From contig JARIAR010000012.1 of assembly GCA_029257805.1 (NCBI GenBank), positions 1 to 58,520 of the forward strand: a DNA stretch of 58,520 nucleotides, in the 5' to 3' direction. The translations under genes were made by a program, and so were the position numbers. The notes under the pieces were generated by a model. The model searched no databases. It was not told where the DNA came from and saw only the letters and a list, made by a program, of their open reading frames with translations. This stretch comes from Blautia sp. (GTDB lineage: Bacteria; Bacillota; Clostridia; Lachnospirales; Lachnospiraceae). Positions 17,004-30,182 of the stretch are shown piece after piece. Positions within the stretch are counted from its first letter, which is position 1. Each line of letters starts with the position of its first letter.

Positions 17004-17951
17004 ATGAAATCGAAAACAATGCGGGCAATTTTGCATGCTCTATCTTACAGCAATATGGAGGTGGAATCAGCCAGGCGGCTGGCTGATCTGAAACGGCTGG
17101 ATCCAATGAGGATTTTTTATAAAAAATTAGACACGAAAATTTATAATGGAGATCATGAAATCCCGGTGCGTTTATATTTTCCTACAGAGAGAGCAATGAA
17201 AAAAGGAACGGAAGAGGGACATCCTTATTCGGTATTATTGTTTTTTCATGGAGGAGGATGGGTAACAGAAAGTGTAGAAAATTATGACAGGGTGTGCAGC
17301 AGGATGGCCCAGTCTACAGGAAGGATCGTTGCTTCCGTAGAGTACAGGCTGGCGCCGGAATATCCGTTTCCAACAGGACTTATGGATTGCTATGAAGCTG
17401 CAAAGGCATTATATACAAATCGTTTTCTTCTCAATACAGAGCCGGAAAAAATTGTGATCATAGGTGATAGTGCAGGAGGCAATCTGGCGGCAGCCGTTTC
17501 ATTGATGGCAAGAGACAGAGGAGAGTTTCTGCCGTGCAAACAGATTCTCATTTATCCGGCTTTAAATAATTGTTATACGGAGCAGTCTGTGTATCCTTCT
17601 GTAAAAGAAAATGGAGAAGGGTATCTTTTAACAGCTGCAAAGATGGAAAACTATCTTACGTTATACCAGAGTAAACCGGAAGATCGTGATGATCCGTATT
17701 TTTCGCCTCTTCAGGAAAAAAATCTCGAAAATCTTCCGGCTACTTTGATTTTAACAGCAGAGTTTGACCCTTTGCGGGATGAAGGGGAAGTATATGCAAA
17801 AAAGTTAAAAGAAGCAGGAAACTATGCAGAAGTGCATCGTATTCCCGGAGCACTTCATGGATTTTTTGCCCTTGGGATTCGGCTTTTTCATGTGCAGGAA
17901 AGTTTTGGGATCATGAATGAATTTTTGGAAAGGGAGATAGAAAATTGTTAG
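17004..17951 (+). CDS. Alpha/beta hydrolase, HSL-type esterase
   Basis: 315 residues with the hormone-sensitive-lipase family layout: oxyanion-hole motif FFHGGGWV (about residue 83), nucleophile elbow GDSAGGN (about residue 156), acid residue in AEFDPLRDE and catalytic His in GALHGFF near the C-terminus. It is expected to hydrolyse small acyl esters in the cytoplasm. It overlaps the next gene by seven bases. The pairing of an esterase or deacylase with an acyltransferase-like protein suggests that the two act on the same acylated product, but the substrate is unknown. Confidence 0.88.
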   Translation: MKSKTMRAILHALSYSNMEVESARRLADLKRLDPMRIFYKKLDTKIYNGDHEIPVRLYFPTERAMKKGTEEGHPYSVLLFFHGGGWVTESVENYDRVCSRMAQSTGRIVASVEYRLAPEYPFPTGLMDCYEAAKALYTNRFLLNTEPEKIVIIGDSAGGNLAAAVSLMARDRGEFLPCKQILIYPALNNCYTEQSVYPSVKENGEGYLLTAAKMENYLTLYQSKPEDRDDPYFSPLQEKNLENLPATLILTAEFDPLRDEGEVYAKKLKEAGNYAEVHRIPGALHGFFALGIRLFHVQESFGIMNEFLEREIENC

Positions 17952-19759
17952 AATTTGGATATTCTCACTGGCGCAAACTGGATAATGCAGCACTTGTATA
18001 TCCGGCTGTGACAGGAAAAAATAATACCCGGGTATTTCGTTTTTACTGTCAGCTGAAAGAGACGGTAGAACCGGAAATTTTACAGAAAGCTCTTGATGCC
18101 ACAATGGAAAAATATCCTCTGTTTCAGGCGGTTTTGCGAAAGGGATTATTTTGGTATTATCTGGAAAGACGGGATATATGGCCGGTTGTAAAAGAGGAAG
18201 AGGATCCGCCATGTAGTACCCTTTATATCCCGGATAAGAAGTCTTTGTTATTTCAGGTGACATATTATAAAAAACAGATTCAGTTTGAGGTATTTCATGC
18301 CCTGACAGATGGAACGGGGGCAATGCATTTTATACAGGAACTGGTAAAAAACTATCTTATGCTGGTGCATCCGGAAGAGAATCTTCCGGAGTTTGATGTG
18401 GATGGAGACAGTACAGGGCTGGATCAGGAAGAAGACAGTTTTGCCCAGCACTATCAAACAGAAATGCCGAAAAATAAGGAAAAAAAGCGTCCTTCTGTTC
18501 AGCTAAAAGGAGAAAGAACAGGGCAGTACGGGATGCATGTAACAGAGATTATTCTTCCGGTGAAAGAGACTCTGGAATTTGCCAGAAGTCAGGGGGTAAC
18601 ACTTACGGTATTGATTGCTTCGGCTTTTTTATGGGCAATACATGAGGAGATACCGGTGAGCCGTCTTGGTAAGCCTATTACCCTTATGGTCCCTGTAAAT
18701 CTCAGGAATTATTTTTCTTCAAAATCCATGGCGAATTTTTTTGGATGGATTGAAGTTGGATATGTATTTAAAGAAAGTACAACATTTGAGGATGTACTTT
18801 GCCATGTAAAAGAAACTTTTGAAAAAGAACTTATGAAAGAGCGGATTGCTATGCATATGAATGATTATGTAAGGCTGGAGAAAAATCCTTTTGTCAGAGC
18901 CGTTCCTTTGGAAGTGAAGCGGTTCGGATTACGTGCAGGAGCAAGATATGGAGGAAGAAGCATTACGTCAGTATATTCGAATATTGGTGTGATCCGTCTT
19001 CCGGAAGAATACGGAGATTATATAGAGCGCTTTGGATTTCTTGCGGGAACAAATTCCATGCAGCTTTGTTCCTGTTCTTATAAAAATGAACTTGTACTTG
19101 AGTTTACCTCCAGATTTTCGGGAGATAGTATTCAGCGCAATTTCCTTCGTGTTCTAAAAGAGAGAAATCTTCCTTATCAGGAAATGGAAAATGATTTTCC
19201 GGGATATAAAAAAGAAAAATCAAATGTTCCTGCAAAAGTATTTCAGGCATTTACATTCCTTTGTATAGCAGCGGTAATAATATGCGCCATGGCGAATTAT
19301 ATGTTTTCAGGACATCTTACCTGGACATGGATGGCTGCGGCGGCGGGGATCAGCGCATGGATCATTGTGGCAGTTGCCTATGGAAAAAGGAGAAATATTT
19401 TAAAAAATGAAATGTGGCAGCTGCTTATCATTACTCTGATCGGTACAGGGTGGGATGGTTTTACAGGGTGGCACAGATGGTCTGTAAATTATTTAATTCC
19501 CATTGCCTCTCTTGTGGTTTTATGTTCTATGCCTGCAGTGGCCAGGATCCAGCGTCTGGAAATGGCGGAGTACTTGTTTTATCTTGTTCAGGCATGTGGA
19601 TTTGGATGTATCCCACTTGTTTTGCTTGCAGTAAAAGCTGTGACAGTTCCCCATTTATCGGTGTTATGTTCGGGGATCAGTCTTCTTGTATTAGCCGGAT
19701 TGTTTATCTTCCAAAGAAAAAATACTATGCGTGAATTTCATAAAAAATTTCGAATGTAA
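17945..19759 (+). CDS. Condensation/acyltransferase-like protein with C-terminal membrane domain
   Basis: The start is a TTG at 17945, inside the end of the hydrolase gene, which implies coupled translation. Of 604 residues, about 1-415 resemble the condensation/alcohol-acetyltransferase fold, with an FHALTDGTGAMHF motif at about residue 118 in place of the classic HHxxxDG, and a later VPVNLRNYF segment where these folds contact substrate. About 430-600 form a domain with several hydrophobic helices (FLCIAAVIICAMANYMF, MAAAAGISAWIIVAVAYG and others), as in the DUF6320 proteins of Lachnospiraceae. It probably transfers an acyl group at the membrane; donor and acceptor are unknown. Confidence 0.7.
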   Translation: MLEFGYSHWRKLDNAALVYPAVTGKNNTRVFRFYCQLKETVEPEILQKALDATMEKYPLFQAVLRKGLFWYYLERRDIWPVVKEEEDPPCSTLYIPDKKSLLFQVTYYKKQIQFEVFHALTDGTGAMHFIQELVKNYLMLVHPEENLPEFDVDGDSTGLDQEEDSFAQHYQTEMPKNKEKKRPSVQLKGERTGQYGMHVTEIILPVKETLEFARSQGVTLTVLIASAFLWAIHEEIPVSRLGKPITLMVPVNLRNYFSSKSMANFFGWIEVGYVFKESTTFEDVLCHVKETFEKELMKERIAMHMNDYVRLEKNPFVRAVPLEVKRFGLRAGARYGGRSITSVYSNIGVIRLPEEYGDYIERFGFLAGTNSMQLCSCSYKNELVLEFTSRFSGDSIQRNFLRVLKERNLPYQEMENDFPGYKKEKSNVPAKVFQAFTFLCIAAVIICAMANYMFSGHLTWTWMAAAAGISAWIIVAVAYGKRRNILKNEMWQLLIITLIGTGWDGFTGWHRWSVNYLIPIASLVVLCSMPAVARIQRLEMAEYLFYLVQACGFGCIPLVLLAVKAVTVPHLSVLCSGISLLVLAGLFIFQRKNTMREFHKKFRM

Positions 19760-19834
19760 ACTAAAAAAATATACAAAATCAAATATTTTTGTAGTATGAC
19801 CTAATAAAAACATATGTACTTTGTCAGAATAGGT

Positions 19835-19843
19835 TGTTATAAT
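19835..19843 (+). promoter_or_regulatory. Extended -10 promoter candidate for the beta-galactosidase gene
   Basis: TG-T-TATAAT is a good extended -10 element; the -35 position (TGTACT, 17 bases upstream) is weak. The leader of about 140 bases before ATG 19988 shows no other structure that I can identify. Confidence 0.45.
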
Positions 19844-19963
19844 TCCATTAGTTTTGTGGAAATTGGCAGAACGGAAATGTGTTTCAGGTTTACATGTTCC
19901 GTGATCCACAGAGTCGTAGCAAGGTCAGAAAGGAGGGCAGAGTAAAGGCCAAGCCAAAATTAA

Positions 19964-24013
<4,050 letters not shown>

Positions 24014-24038
24014 TAGCATAATTTACAGGTAAAAGGGG

Positions 24039-24082
24039 CTGCCCTGCAGATGGTATTAAAACTGTCAGCAGGGCAGTTTTAT
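24039..24082 (+). terminator. Rho-independent terminator after beta-galactosidase
   Basis: Stem CTGCCCTGC/GCAGGGCAG (24039-24047 with 24068-24076) followed by TTTTATT. Confidence 0.88.
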
Positions 24083-24102
24083 TATATATGTGAAACCAGC
24101 TA

Positions 24103-24130
24103 TTGACAAAAAAAAATAGTGTGATATACT
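24103..24130 (+). promoter_or_regulatory. Promoter of the fatty-acid synthesis operon
   Basis: TTGACA (24103-24108), 16-base A-rich spacer, TATACT (24125-24130). The start codon of fabH is 50 bases downstream. Confidence 0.82.
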
Positions 24131-24142
24131 TTGAAAGTCAAA
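24130..24142 (+). promoter_or_regulatory. Candidate FabT operator over the fab promoter
   Basis: TTTGA-AAG-TCAAA is a perfect palindrome that begins on the last base of the -10 box and covers the transcription start. It matches the core of the FabT site known from streptococci and lactococci (TTTGA-N3-TCAAA). A FabT-like MarR gene ends this gene cluster at 33355-33792. The position predicts direct repression of the operon when acyl-ACP-bound FabT is present. Confidence 0.65.
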
Positions 24143-24179
24143 ATACTTTAAATTAAAATAAAAATGGCGGGAAGAAAAT

Positions 24180-25145
24180 ATGGTAGGAAAAATTTGCGGA
24201 ACAGGTTCCTGTCTTCCTCAGATGATCTGGGGAAATGAAAAATTGGAAGAGATGGTAGACACAAGTGATCAGTGGATACAGGAAAGAACCGGTATATGCA
24301 GAAGGCATATTGCCTCTGAGGAAGAAACGACAGCTTATCTGGCATCAAAAGCTGCAAAAAAAGCATTGCATGATGCAGGAATGAGCCCAGAGGAAATTGA
24401 ACTGATTCTTGTGGCAACCATTTCTCCGGGAAACATTATGCCGGGAATAGCCTGTGAGGTACAAAAAAATATTGGAGCAGAAAATGCCACATGTTTTAAT
24501 CTGAATGCTGCCTGTACTGGATTTTTGTTTGCACTGAATACAGCTCAGGCATACATTGCCCAGGGGATTTATAAAAATGCGATTGTAATAGGTGCAGAAA
24601 CCTTATCGAATCTTACAGATTGGAAAGACCGCAGCACAAGTATCCTGTTTGGGGATGGAGCAGGAGCGGTTGTTCTGAAGAGCGTAGACGAGGGGACTTA
24701 TATACAGGTTAGCCGTTCTATTGGGAACAAAGGCCATGTGCTTACCCTTACAAACAGAAATCAAAAAAAGTATGAGCAAAATCCATTGGCAGAAGAAACA
24801 TACATGAGAATGGATGGGAAAGCAGTTTTTCAATTTGCAGTAACGAAAGTTCCGGAAATGATCAGTGAAGTTCTGGAAAAAGCAAAAATGTCAAAAGAAG
24901 AAATTACATGGTACATTTTGCATCAGGCAAATGCCCGTATCATTGGGTCAGTAGCAAGGAGACTTGGAGAAAATAAAGAGAAGTTTCCAATGAATATAGA
25001 AAATTATGGAAATACTTCATCTGCCAGTATTCCGATATTGTTGGATGAATTAAATAAAAAAGGTGCATTGAAGCAGGGAGAATGGCTGGTTTTGGCCGGC
25101 TTTGGTGCAGGACTGTCCTGTGGGGCAAGTATTTTAAAATGGTGA
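24180..25145 (+). CDS. fabH: Beta-ketoacyl-ACP synthase III
   Basis: 321 residues, normal length. It starts fatty-acid synthesis by condensing acetyl-CoA (or branched acyl-CoA) with malonyl-ACP. The catalytic triad is visible: C112 in NLNAACTGF (same number as in E. coli FabH), His in LHQANARI and Asn in NYGNTSSAS. The CoA-binding DQWIQERTGI segment is conserved near residue 32. The ribosome site is a modest GGCGGGAAG. It is first in the operon, 16 bases before acpP. Confidence 0.96.
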   Translation: MVGKICGTGSCLPQMIWGNEKLEEMVDTSDQWIQERTGICRRHIASEEETTAYLASKAAKKALHDAGMSPEEIELILVATISPGNIMPGIACEVQKNIGAENATCFNLNAACTGFLFALNTAQAYIAQGIYKNAIVIGAETLSNLTDWKDRSTSILFGDGAGAVVLKSVDEGTYIQVSRSIGNKGHVLTLTNRNQKKYEQNPLAEETYMRMDGKAVFQFAVTKVPEMISEVLEKAKMSKEEITWYILHQANARIIGSVARRLGENKEKFPMNIENYGNTSSASIPILLDELNKKGALKQGEWLVLAGFGAGLSCGASILKW

Positions 25146-25161
25146 AAAGGAGAATAAAAAT

Positions 25162-25386
25162 ATGTTAGACAGAATTAAAGAAATTACAGCAGAGGCATTA
25201 GGAGCATCCGTGGACACTTTGACAGAGGAGACTTCTTTTAAAGAAGATCTGGGAGCAGATTCCCTTGATCTGTTTGAAATGGTTATGACCCTGGAAGAAG
25301 AATTTAATGTGGAGATTCCCTCTGAGGATCTGGAAGAAATAAAAACGATTGGTGATGTGGAGGCATACATCCGAAAATTACAGTAA
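25162..25386 (+). CDS. acpP: Acyl carrier protein
   Basis: 74 residues, acidic. The phosphopantetheine site is S34 in the GADSLDL motif. It carries the growing chain for the enzymes encoded around it. A strong AAAGGAG site precedes the ATG. No acpS (holo-ACP synthase) is found in the window. Confidence 0.96.
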   Translation: MLDRIKEITAEALGASVDTLTEETSFKEDLGADSLDLFEMVMTLEEEFNVEIPSEDLEEIKTIGDVEAYIRKLQ

Positions 25387-25411
25387 ACCAGAGAAACAGG
25401 AGGCAAACCTT

Positions 25412-26350
25412 ATGAAAACGGAAATTACCCGGTTACTTGGAATCGAATATCCCATTATCCAGGGAGGAATGGCATGGGTAGCAGAATACCATTTGGCAGC
25501 AGCTGTGTCACAGGCGGGAGGTCTGGGATTAATTGGAGCGGCAAGTGCTCCGGCAGACTGGGTCCGCCAGCAGATTCAGGAAGTGAAAAAAAGAACAAAT
25601 AAACCGTTTGGCGTTAATATTATGCTTATGAGTCCCTATGCAGAGGAAGTGGCAAAGGTAGTAGCAGAGGAAGGGGTTAAGGTAGTTACAACAGGTGCCG
25701 GCAATCCCGAAAAATACATGGAAATGTGGAAAAAAGCTGGAATAAAGGTAATTCCGGTAGTTGCTTCTGTAGCTCTTGCAAAACGTATGGAACGGTGCGG
25801 AGCAGATGCTGTTGTAGCAGAGGGCACGGAATCCGGAGGACATATAGGAGAAACCACTACCATGGCACTGGTTCCTCAGGTGGCAGATGCAGTACAGATT
25901 CCTGTCATTGCAGCTGGCGGAATTGCAGATGGAAGAGGGATTGCAGCAGCTTTTATGTTAGGGGCGCAAGCAGTACAAATGGGAACGCGTTTTGTAGCAA
26001 CAGAAGAATGCTGGGCACATGAAAATTATAAAAATCTTGTGTTAAAGGCAAGAGATATTGATACAAAAGTTACAGGAAGAAGTACGGGACATCCTGTACG
26101 TGCCATTCGTAATCAAATGACAAAACAGTATACGGAAATGGAAGCAAAAGGTGCGTCTTTTGAAGAACTGGAGCTGCTGACCCTCGGAGGATTGAAAAAA
26201 GCAGTGGTAGATGGAGATGTAAAAACAGGAAGTGTGATGGCTGGTCAGAGCGCCGGTCTTGTGAAAGAAATTGTAACCTGTGAAAATCTGATCCGGGATC
26301 TTGTAAAAGAAACAGAAAGAGTGCTGAAAGGAGCATTGGCTTATGAGTAA
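25412..26350 (+). CDS. fabK: Enoyl-ACP reductase II, flavin-dependent
   Basis: ATG 25412 follows ACAGGAGGCAAAC; the longer open frame that begins at 25349 lies inside acpP and is not coding. 312 residues of the nitronate monooxygenase/FabK TIM-barrel family: N-terminal LLGIEYPIIQGGMAWVA, catalytic-region EGTESGGHIGE, and FMN-phosphate binding IAAGGIADGRG. It reduces trans-2-enoyl-ACP with NADH and FMN. It is the only enoyl reductase in the operon, with no fabI or fabL nearby, which predicts insensitivity to triclosan-type FabI inhibitors. Confidence 0.94.
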   Translation: MKTEITRLLGIEYPIIQGGMAWVAEYHLAAAVSQAGGLGLIGAASAPADWVRQQIQEVKKRTNKPFGVNIMLMSPYAEEVAKVVAEEGVKVVTTGAGNPEKYMEMWKKAGIKVIPVVASVALAKRMERCGADAVVAEGTESGGHIGETTTMALVPQVADAVQIPVIAAGGIADGRGIAAAFMLGAQAVQMGTRFVATEECWAHENYKNLVLKARDIDTKVTGRSTGHPVRAIRNQMTKQYTEMEAKGASFEELELLTLGGLKKAVVDGDVKTGSVMAGQSAGLVKEIVTCENLIRDLVKETERVLKGALAYE

Positions 26351-27275
26351 GATCGCATTTGTATTCCCAGGCCAGGGCGCTCAGAAAACAGGAATGGGAA
26401 AAGATTTCTATCAGACTTACGATACAGCAAAAGAAATTTTTGATCAGGCCTCTAATTGGCTTTCTCTTGACATGAAGGCATTATGTTTTGAAGAAAATGA
26501 TCAGCTGGATCTTACAGAGTATACGCAGGCTGCACTTGTTACAACGTGTCTGGCAATGGCACATGTAGTATGTGAAAATGGTTTGCTTCCGGATGTAACG
26601 GCAGGATTAAGTCTTGGAGAATATTGTGCCATTGAGATGGCAGGAGGAATGTCTCTTGAGAACGCTATAAAAACAGTGCGAAAAAGAGGGATTTTGATGG
26701 AGAAAGCGGTTCCGGCAGGAATAGGAGGAATGGCTGCTGTTTTAGGAATGGAACAACAAAAAATAGAGGAAATCACAGATTCGATAGAAGGTGTGGGAAT
26801 CGCAAACTATAACTGTCCGGGACAGATTGTAATTACCGGGAAAAAACAGGCGGTTGAAGAAGCTTCTAAAAAACTAAAAGAGCAGGGAGCCAGGAGAGTG
26901 CTTCCTTTAAATGTAAGCGGCCCTTTTCACAGCAAAATGCTTGAAGAAGCGGGAAAAGAGCTTGGAAAAATTTTGGAAGAACAGGAAATTTTTCCGCTAA
27001 AAATCCCATATGTAACAAATGTGAGTGCAAAGTATATAGAGGACAAAAATGGTATTAAACCGCTTTTGGCACAACAGATTTCTTCCCCGGTAAAATGGCA
27101 GCAGAGTGTGGAAAATATGATCCTGTCAGGGGTAGATACTTTTGTGGAAATCGGACCAGGCAAAACCCTTGCCGGATTTATCAGAAAAATCAACAGAAAT
27201 GTTCAGGTTTATAATATCCAGACAATAGAGGATATGCATCAGGTGTTAAAGGCAATAAAGGAGCAAAATATATGA
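26343..27275 (+). CDS. fabD: Malonyl-CoA:ACP transacylase
   Basis: 310 residues. It loads malonate on to ACP. The N-terminal FPGQGAQKTGMG motif, the active-site serine S90 in GLSLGEY and the GPFHSKML histidine region are all present. The ATG lies eight bases inside fabK, and the 3' end overlaps fabG by four bases. Confidence 0.96.
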   Translation: MSKIAFVFPGQGAQKTGMGKDFYQTYDTAKEIFDQASNWLSLDMKALCFEENDQLDLTEYTQAALVTTCLAMAHVVCENGLLPDVTAGLSLGEYCAIEMAGGMSLENAIKTVRKRGILMEKAVPAGIGGMAAVLGMEQQKIEEITDSIEGVGIANYNCPGQIVITGKKQAVEEASKKLKEQGARRVLPLNVSGPFHSKMLEEAGKELGKILEEQEIFPLKIPYVTNVSAKYIEDKNGIKPLLAQQISSPVKWQQSVENMILSGVDTFVEIGPGKTLAGFIRKINRNVQVYNIQTIEDMHQVLKAIKEQNI

Positions 27276-28012
27276 CAGATAAAAAGATTGCGGTTGTAAC
27301 AGGTGCTTCAAGAGGAATTGGAAAGGCCATTGCGCTGGAACTTGCAGAAGCAGGGGCATTTGTTGTGATTAATTATTGTGGTTCTGAAGAAAAAGCACGG
27401 GAAGTAAAGATGGAGATTGAAGCCAAAGGCGGTTTGGCAGAAATATACAAATGCGATGTTTCCGATTTTACGGAAAGTGAAATTTTCTTTAAGGATATCA
27501 TAAAGAAATATGGAAAAATCCACATTCTGGTAAATAATGCAGGAATCAATAAAGACGGTATTCTTATGGGAATGAAAGAAGAGGATTTTTCCAGAGTAAT
27601 AGATGTAAATTTAAAAGGAACCTTTCATTGTATGCGCCATGTTTCCAGACAAATGCTGCGTCAGAAATATGGAAGAATTGTTAATCTTACTTCTGTTGTA
27701 GGAGTGAGGGGCAATGCAGGACAGGCTAATTATGCAGCTTCCAAAGCAGGAGTAATCGGACTTACAAAGTCAGCTGCAAAAGAGCTTGCATCAAGAGGAA
27801 TTACGGTAAATGCCATTGCACCGGGATTTATCTGTACAGATATGACAGAAGCTCTGCCGGAGTCTGTTAAAGAATCTGCAAAGACGGAAATTCCAATGGG
27901 AAATTTCGGAAAGCCGGAAGATGTGGCAAAGGCGGTAAGATTTCTGGCATCAGATGAGGCAGGATATATTACAGGCCAGGTGCTTTGTGTAGATGGCGGT
28001 ATGGCCATGTAA
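27272..28012 (+). CDS. fabG: 3-oxoacyl-ACP reductase
   Basis: 246-residue short-chain dehydrogenase. The NADPH-binding TGASRGIGKAIA is at the N-terminus, NNAG at about residue 88, and the catalytic Y154-x3-K158 in ANYAASKAG. The FabG-type APGFICTDMTE and GYITGQVLCVDGGMAM segments close it. It reduces 3-ketoacyl-ACP and is required in every elongation cycle. It overlaps fabD by four bases. Confidence 0.96.
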   Translation: MTDKKIAVVTGASRGIGKAIALELAEAGAFVVINYCGSEEKAREVKMEIEAKGGLAEIYKCDVSDFTESEIFFKDIIKKYGKIHILVNNAGINKDGILMGMKEEDFSRVIDVNLKGTFHCMRHVSRQMLRQKYGRIVNLTSVVGVRGNAGQANYAASKAGVIGLTKSAAKELASRGITVNAIAPGFICTDMTEALPESVKESAKTEIPMGNFGKPEDVAKAVRFLASDEAGYITGQVLCVDGGMAM

Positions 28013-28025
28013 CAGGAGGGATGAT

Positions 28026-29264
28026 ATGAAAAGAAGAGTAGTTGTAACAGGGCTTGGCGCTATTACCCCTATTGGAAATAATGTGGAAGCATTCTGGGAC
28101 GGGATCAAAGAAGGAAAAGTTGGTATTGGTCCGATTACACGATTTGATACGTCTGATTATAAAGTAAAACTTGCAGCAGAAGTAAAAGAGTTTGTAGCAA
28201 AGGATTATATGGATTTTAAGGCTGCAAGAAGAATGGAGTTGTTTTCCCAGTATGCGGTGGCAGCTGCATTGGAAGCAGTAAAAAATGCAGAGCTTGATAT
28301 GGAAAAAGAAGATGCGTTTCGTGTAGGGGTAGTAGTTGGCTCAGGAATCGGAAGTTTGCAGGCAACCGAAACCGCAGTGAAAAAAATGATAGAAAAAGGA
28401 CCGTCAAGAGTAGATCCTCTTCTTGTACCAAAGATGATTTCCAATATGGCGGCAGGGAATATATCCATTGCAACAGGAGCCAGAGGGAAATGTACAAATG
28501 TGGTAACAGCTTGTGCAACAGGAACACATTGTATTGGAGATGCTTTTCGTGCCATACAATATGGAGATGCAGATGTTATGATCGCAGGAGGTACAGAAGG
28601 CGCGATCTGTCCGGTGGCAGTAGCAGGGTTTACCGGTTTAACTGCACTTACTACAAGTACGGATCCGAACCGTGCATCCATTCCTTTTGATAAAGAAAGA
28701 AGTGGCTTTGTTATGGGAGAGGGAGCTGGTGTTGTGATTTTGGAAGAACTTGAGCATGCTAAAAAAAGAGGAGCCAAAATTCTTGCAGAAGTAGCAGGAT
28801 ATGGCGCCACTGCAGATGCTTTTCATATTACTTCTCCTGTGGAAGACGGAAGCGGCGCAGCAAGAGCTATGAAATTTGCTATGGATGAAGCCGGTATAAA
28901 ACCGGAAGAGGTTGACTACATCAATGCACATGGAACGGCAACTCATCACAATGATCTTTTTGAAACAAGAGCCATCCGGCTGGCATTTGGAAAGGCAGCT
29001 GAACATGTAAAGGTTAATTCTACAAAATCCATGATCGGTCATCTTCTTGGAGCGGCAGGAGCAGTAGAGTTTATTGTATGTGTAAAATCCATTATGGAAG
29101 GGTTTATTCATCAGACAGTAGGAACCCAAAGCTGTGAAGAAGAAATGAATCTGGATTATGTGATCGGAAAACCTTATTATGGGAAAGTGCGTGTGGCAAT
29201 GAGCAATTCTCTTGGATTTGGAGGGCATAATGGCACACTTCTTGTAAAAGAGTACGAAGCTTAG
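28026..29264 (+). CDS. fabF: Beta-ketoacyl-ACP synthase II
   Basis: ATG 28026 follows ACAGGAGGGATG; a longer open frame reaching into fabG is not coding. 412 residues with the KAS II triad: C163 in TACATGTH (E. coli numbering matches), His in NAHGTATHHND and His in MIGHLLGAAGAVE. It carries out chain elongation with malonyl-ACP. It is 13 bases after fabG. Confidence 0.96.
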   Translation: MKRRVVVTGLGAITPIGNNVEAFWDGIKEGKVGIGPITRFDTSDYKVKLAAEVKEFVAKDYMDFKAARRMELFSQYAVAAALEAVKNAELDMEKEDAFRVGVVVGSGIGSLQATETAVKKMIEKGPSRVDPLLVPKMISNMAAGNISIATGARGKCTNVVTACATGTHCIGDAFRAIQYGDADVMIAGGTEGAICPVAVAGFTGLTALTTSTDPNRASIPFDKERSGFVMGEGAGVVILEELEHAKKRGAKILAEVAGYGATADAFHITSPVEDGSGAARAMKFAMDEAGIKPEEVDYINAHGTATHHNDLFETRAIRLAFGKAAEHVKVNSTKSMIGHLLGAAGAVEFIVCVKSIMEGFIHQTVGTQSCEEEMNLDYVIGKPYYGKVRVAMSNSLGFGGHNGTLLVKEYEA

Positions 29265-29276
29265 GGGAGGTACAAA

Positions 29277-29723
29277 ATGGAGTTTGAACAGATTTTGCAG
29301 TTGATCGATCATGTATCGGATTCAGAAGTAACTTCCTTTCAATATGAGAAAGAGAATGTGAAAATTTCCGTAAAATGTGGAAAAAAAGAAGTTTCCGCAC
29401 CTGTATTTGTGGATACATCAAATGTAGTTCCCGGACAGATTTCCGGAAAGCAGGAAATTATAACAGCAGAAGAAAACGAGGGCGGGAAAGGAAATATTAT
29501 CAAATCCCCTCTTGTGGGAACCTTTTATAAAGCACCGGGAGAAGAAGAAGCCCCTTTTGTAAAAATTGGCAGCAGGGTGGAAAAAGGTCAGATTCTTGCT
29601 ATTGTAGAAGCGATGAAGCTTATGAATGATATTGAAAGTGATTTTTCGGGAGAAGTTGCAGAAATTTATGTGGAGAATGGGCAGCCGGTAGAATACGGAC
29701 AGCCATTATTCCGGATTGTATAA
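29277..29723 (+). CDS. accB: Biotin carboxyl carrier protein of acetyl-CoA carboxylase
   Basis: 148 residues: a variable N-terminal part, a linker rich in Glu and Gly, and the C-terminal biotinyl domain with K114 in EAMKLMN as the biotin site, plus the thumb-type [19 protein letters not shown]. It shuttles carboxyl groups between AccC and AccDA. It is charged by BirA, which is encoded at 44148-45122. Confidence 0.95.
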   Translation: MEFEQILQLIDHVSDSEVTSFQYEKENVKISVKCGKKEVSAPVFVDTSNVVPGQISGKQEIITAEENEGGKGNIIKSPLVGTFYKAPGEEEAPFVKIGSRVEKGQILAIVEAMKLMNDIESDFSGEVAEIYVENGQPVEYGQPLFRIV

Positions 29724-29743
29724 AAGTTCTGGAGGTGTGGAGC

Positions 29744-30172
29744 ATGAATCATTTAAGTATAAAACAAATTGAAGAAATTATTCCTCATCGACACCCTTTT
29801 TTGCTGGTGGATTATATTGAAGATTATAATCCGGGTGAGTTTGCAGTAGGATACAAATGTGTAACATTCAGAGAAGATTTTTTTAAGGGGCATTTTCCAC
29901 AAGAACCGGTTATGCCAGGCGTTTTAATAATAGAAGCACTGGCACAGACAGGGGCGGTGGCCATTTTATCAAAAGAGGAAAACAAAGGAAAAATTGCATA
30001 TTTTGGTGGGATTGATAAATGCCGATTTAAAAATAAAGTTGTTCCAGGTGATAAGCTGCGCCTGGAAACAAGGATTATCCGCCAAAAAGGACCTCTTGGG
30101 ATAGGAGAGGCGGTTGCAACGGTGGATGGAAAAATTGTGGCAAAAGCAGAACTCACATTTATGATCGGATGA
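29744..30172 (+). CDS. fabZ: 3-hydroxyacyl-ACP dehydratase
   Basis: ATG 29744 is placed by the TCTGGAGGTG ribosome site; an in-frame GTG at 29735 overlaps that site. 142 residues of hot-dog fold: N-terminal [15 protein letters not shown], catalytic H50 in [12 protein letters not shown] followed by the IEALAQTGA helix with its Glu. It dehydrates 3-hydroxyacyl-ACP. No second dehydratase or isomerase (fabA, fabM) is in the operon, so the route to unsaturated acids is not visible here. Confidence 0.95.
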   Translation: MNHLSIKQIEEIIPHRHPFLLVDYIEDYNPGEFAVGYKCVTFREDFFKGHFPQEPVMPGVLIIEALAQTGAVAILSKEENKGKIAYFGGIDKCRFKNKVVPGDKLRLETRIIRQKGPLGIGEAVATVDGKIVAKAELTFMIG

Positions 30173-30182
30173 AAGGAAGCTT

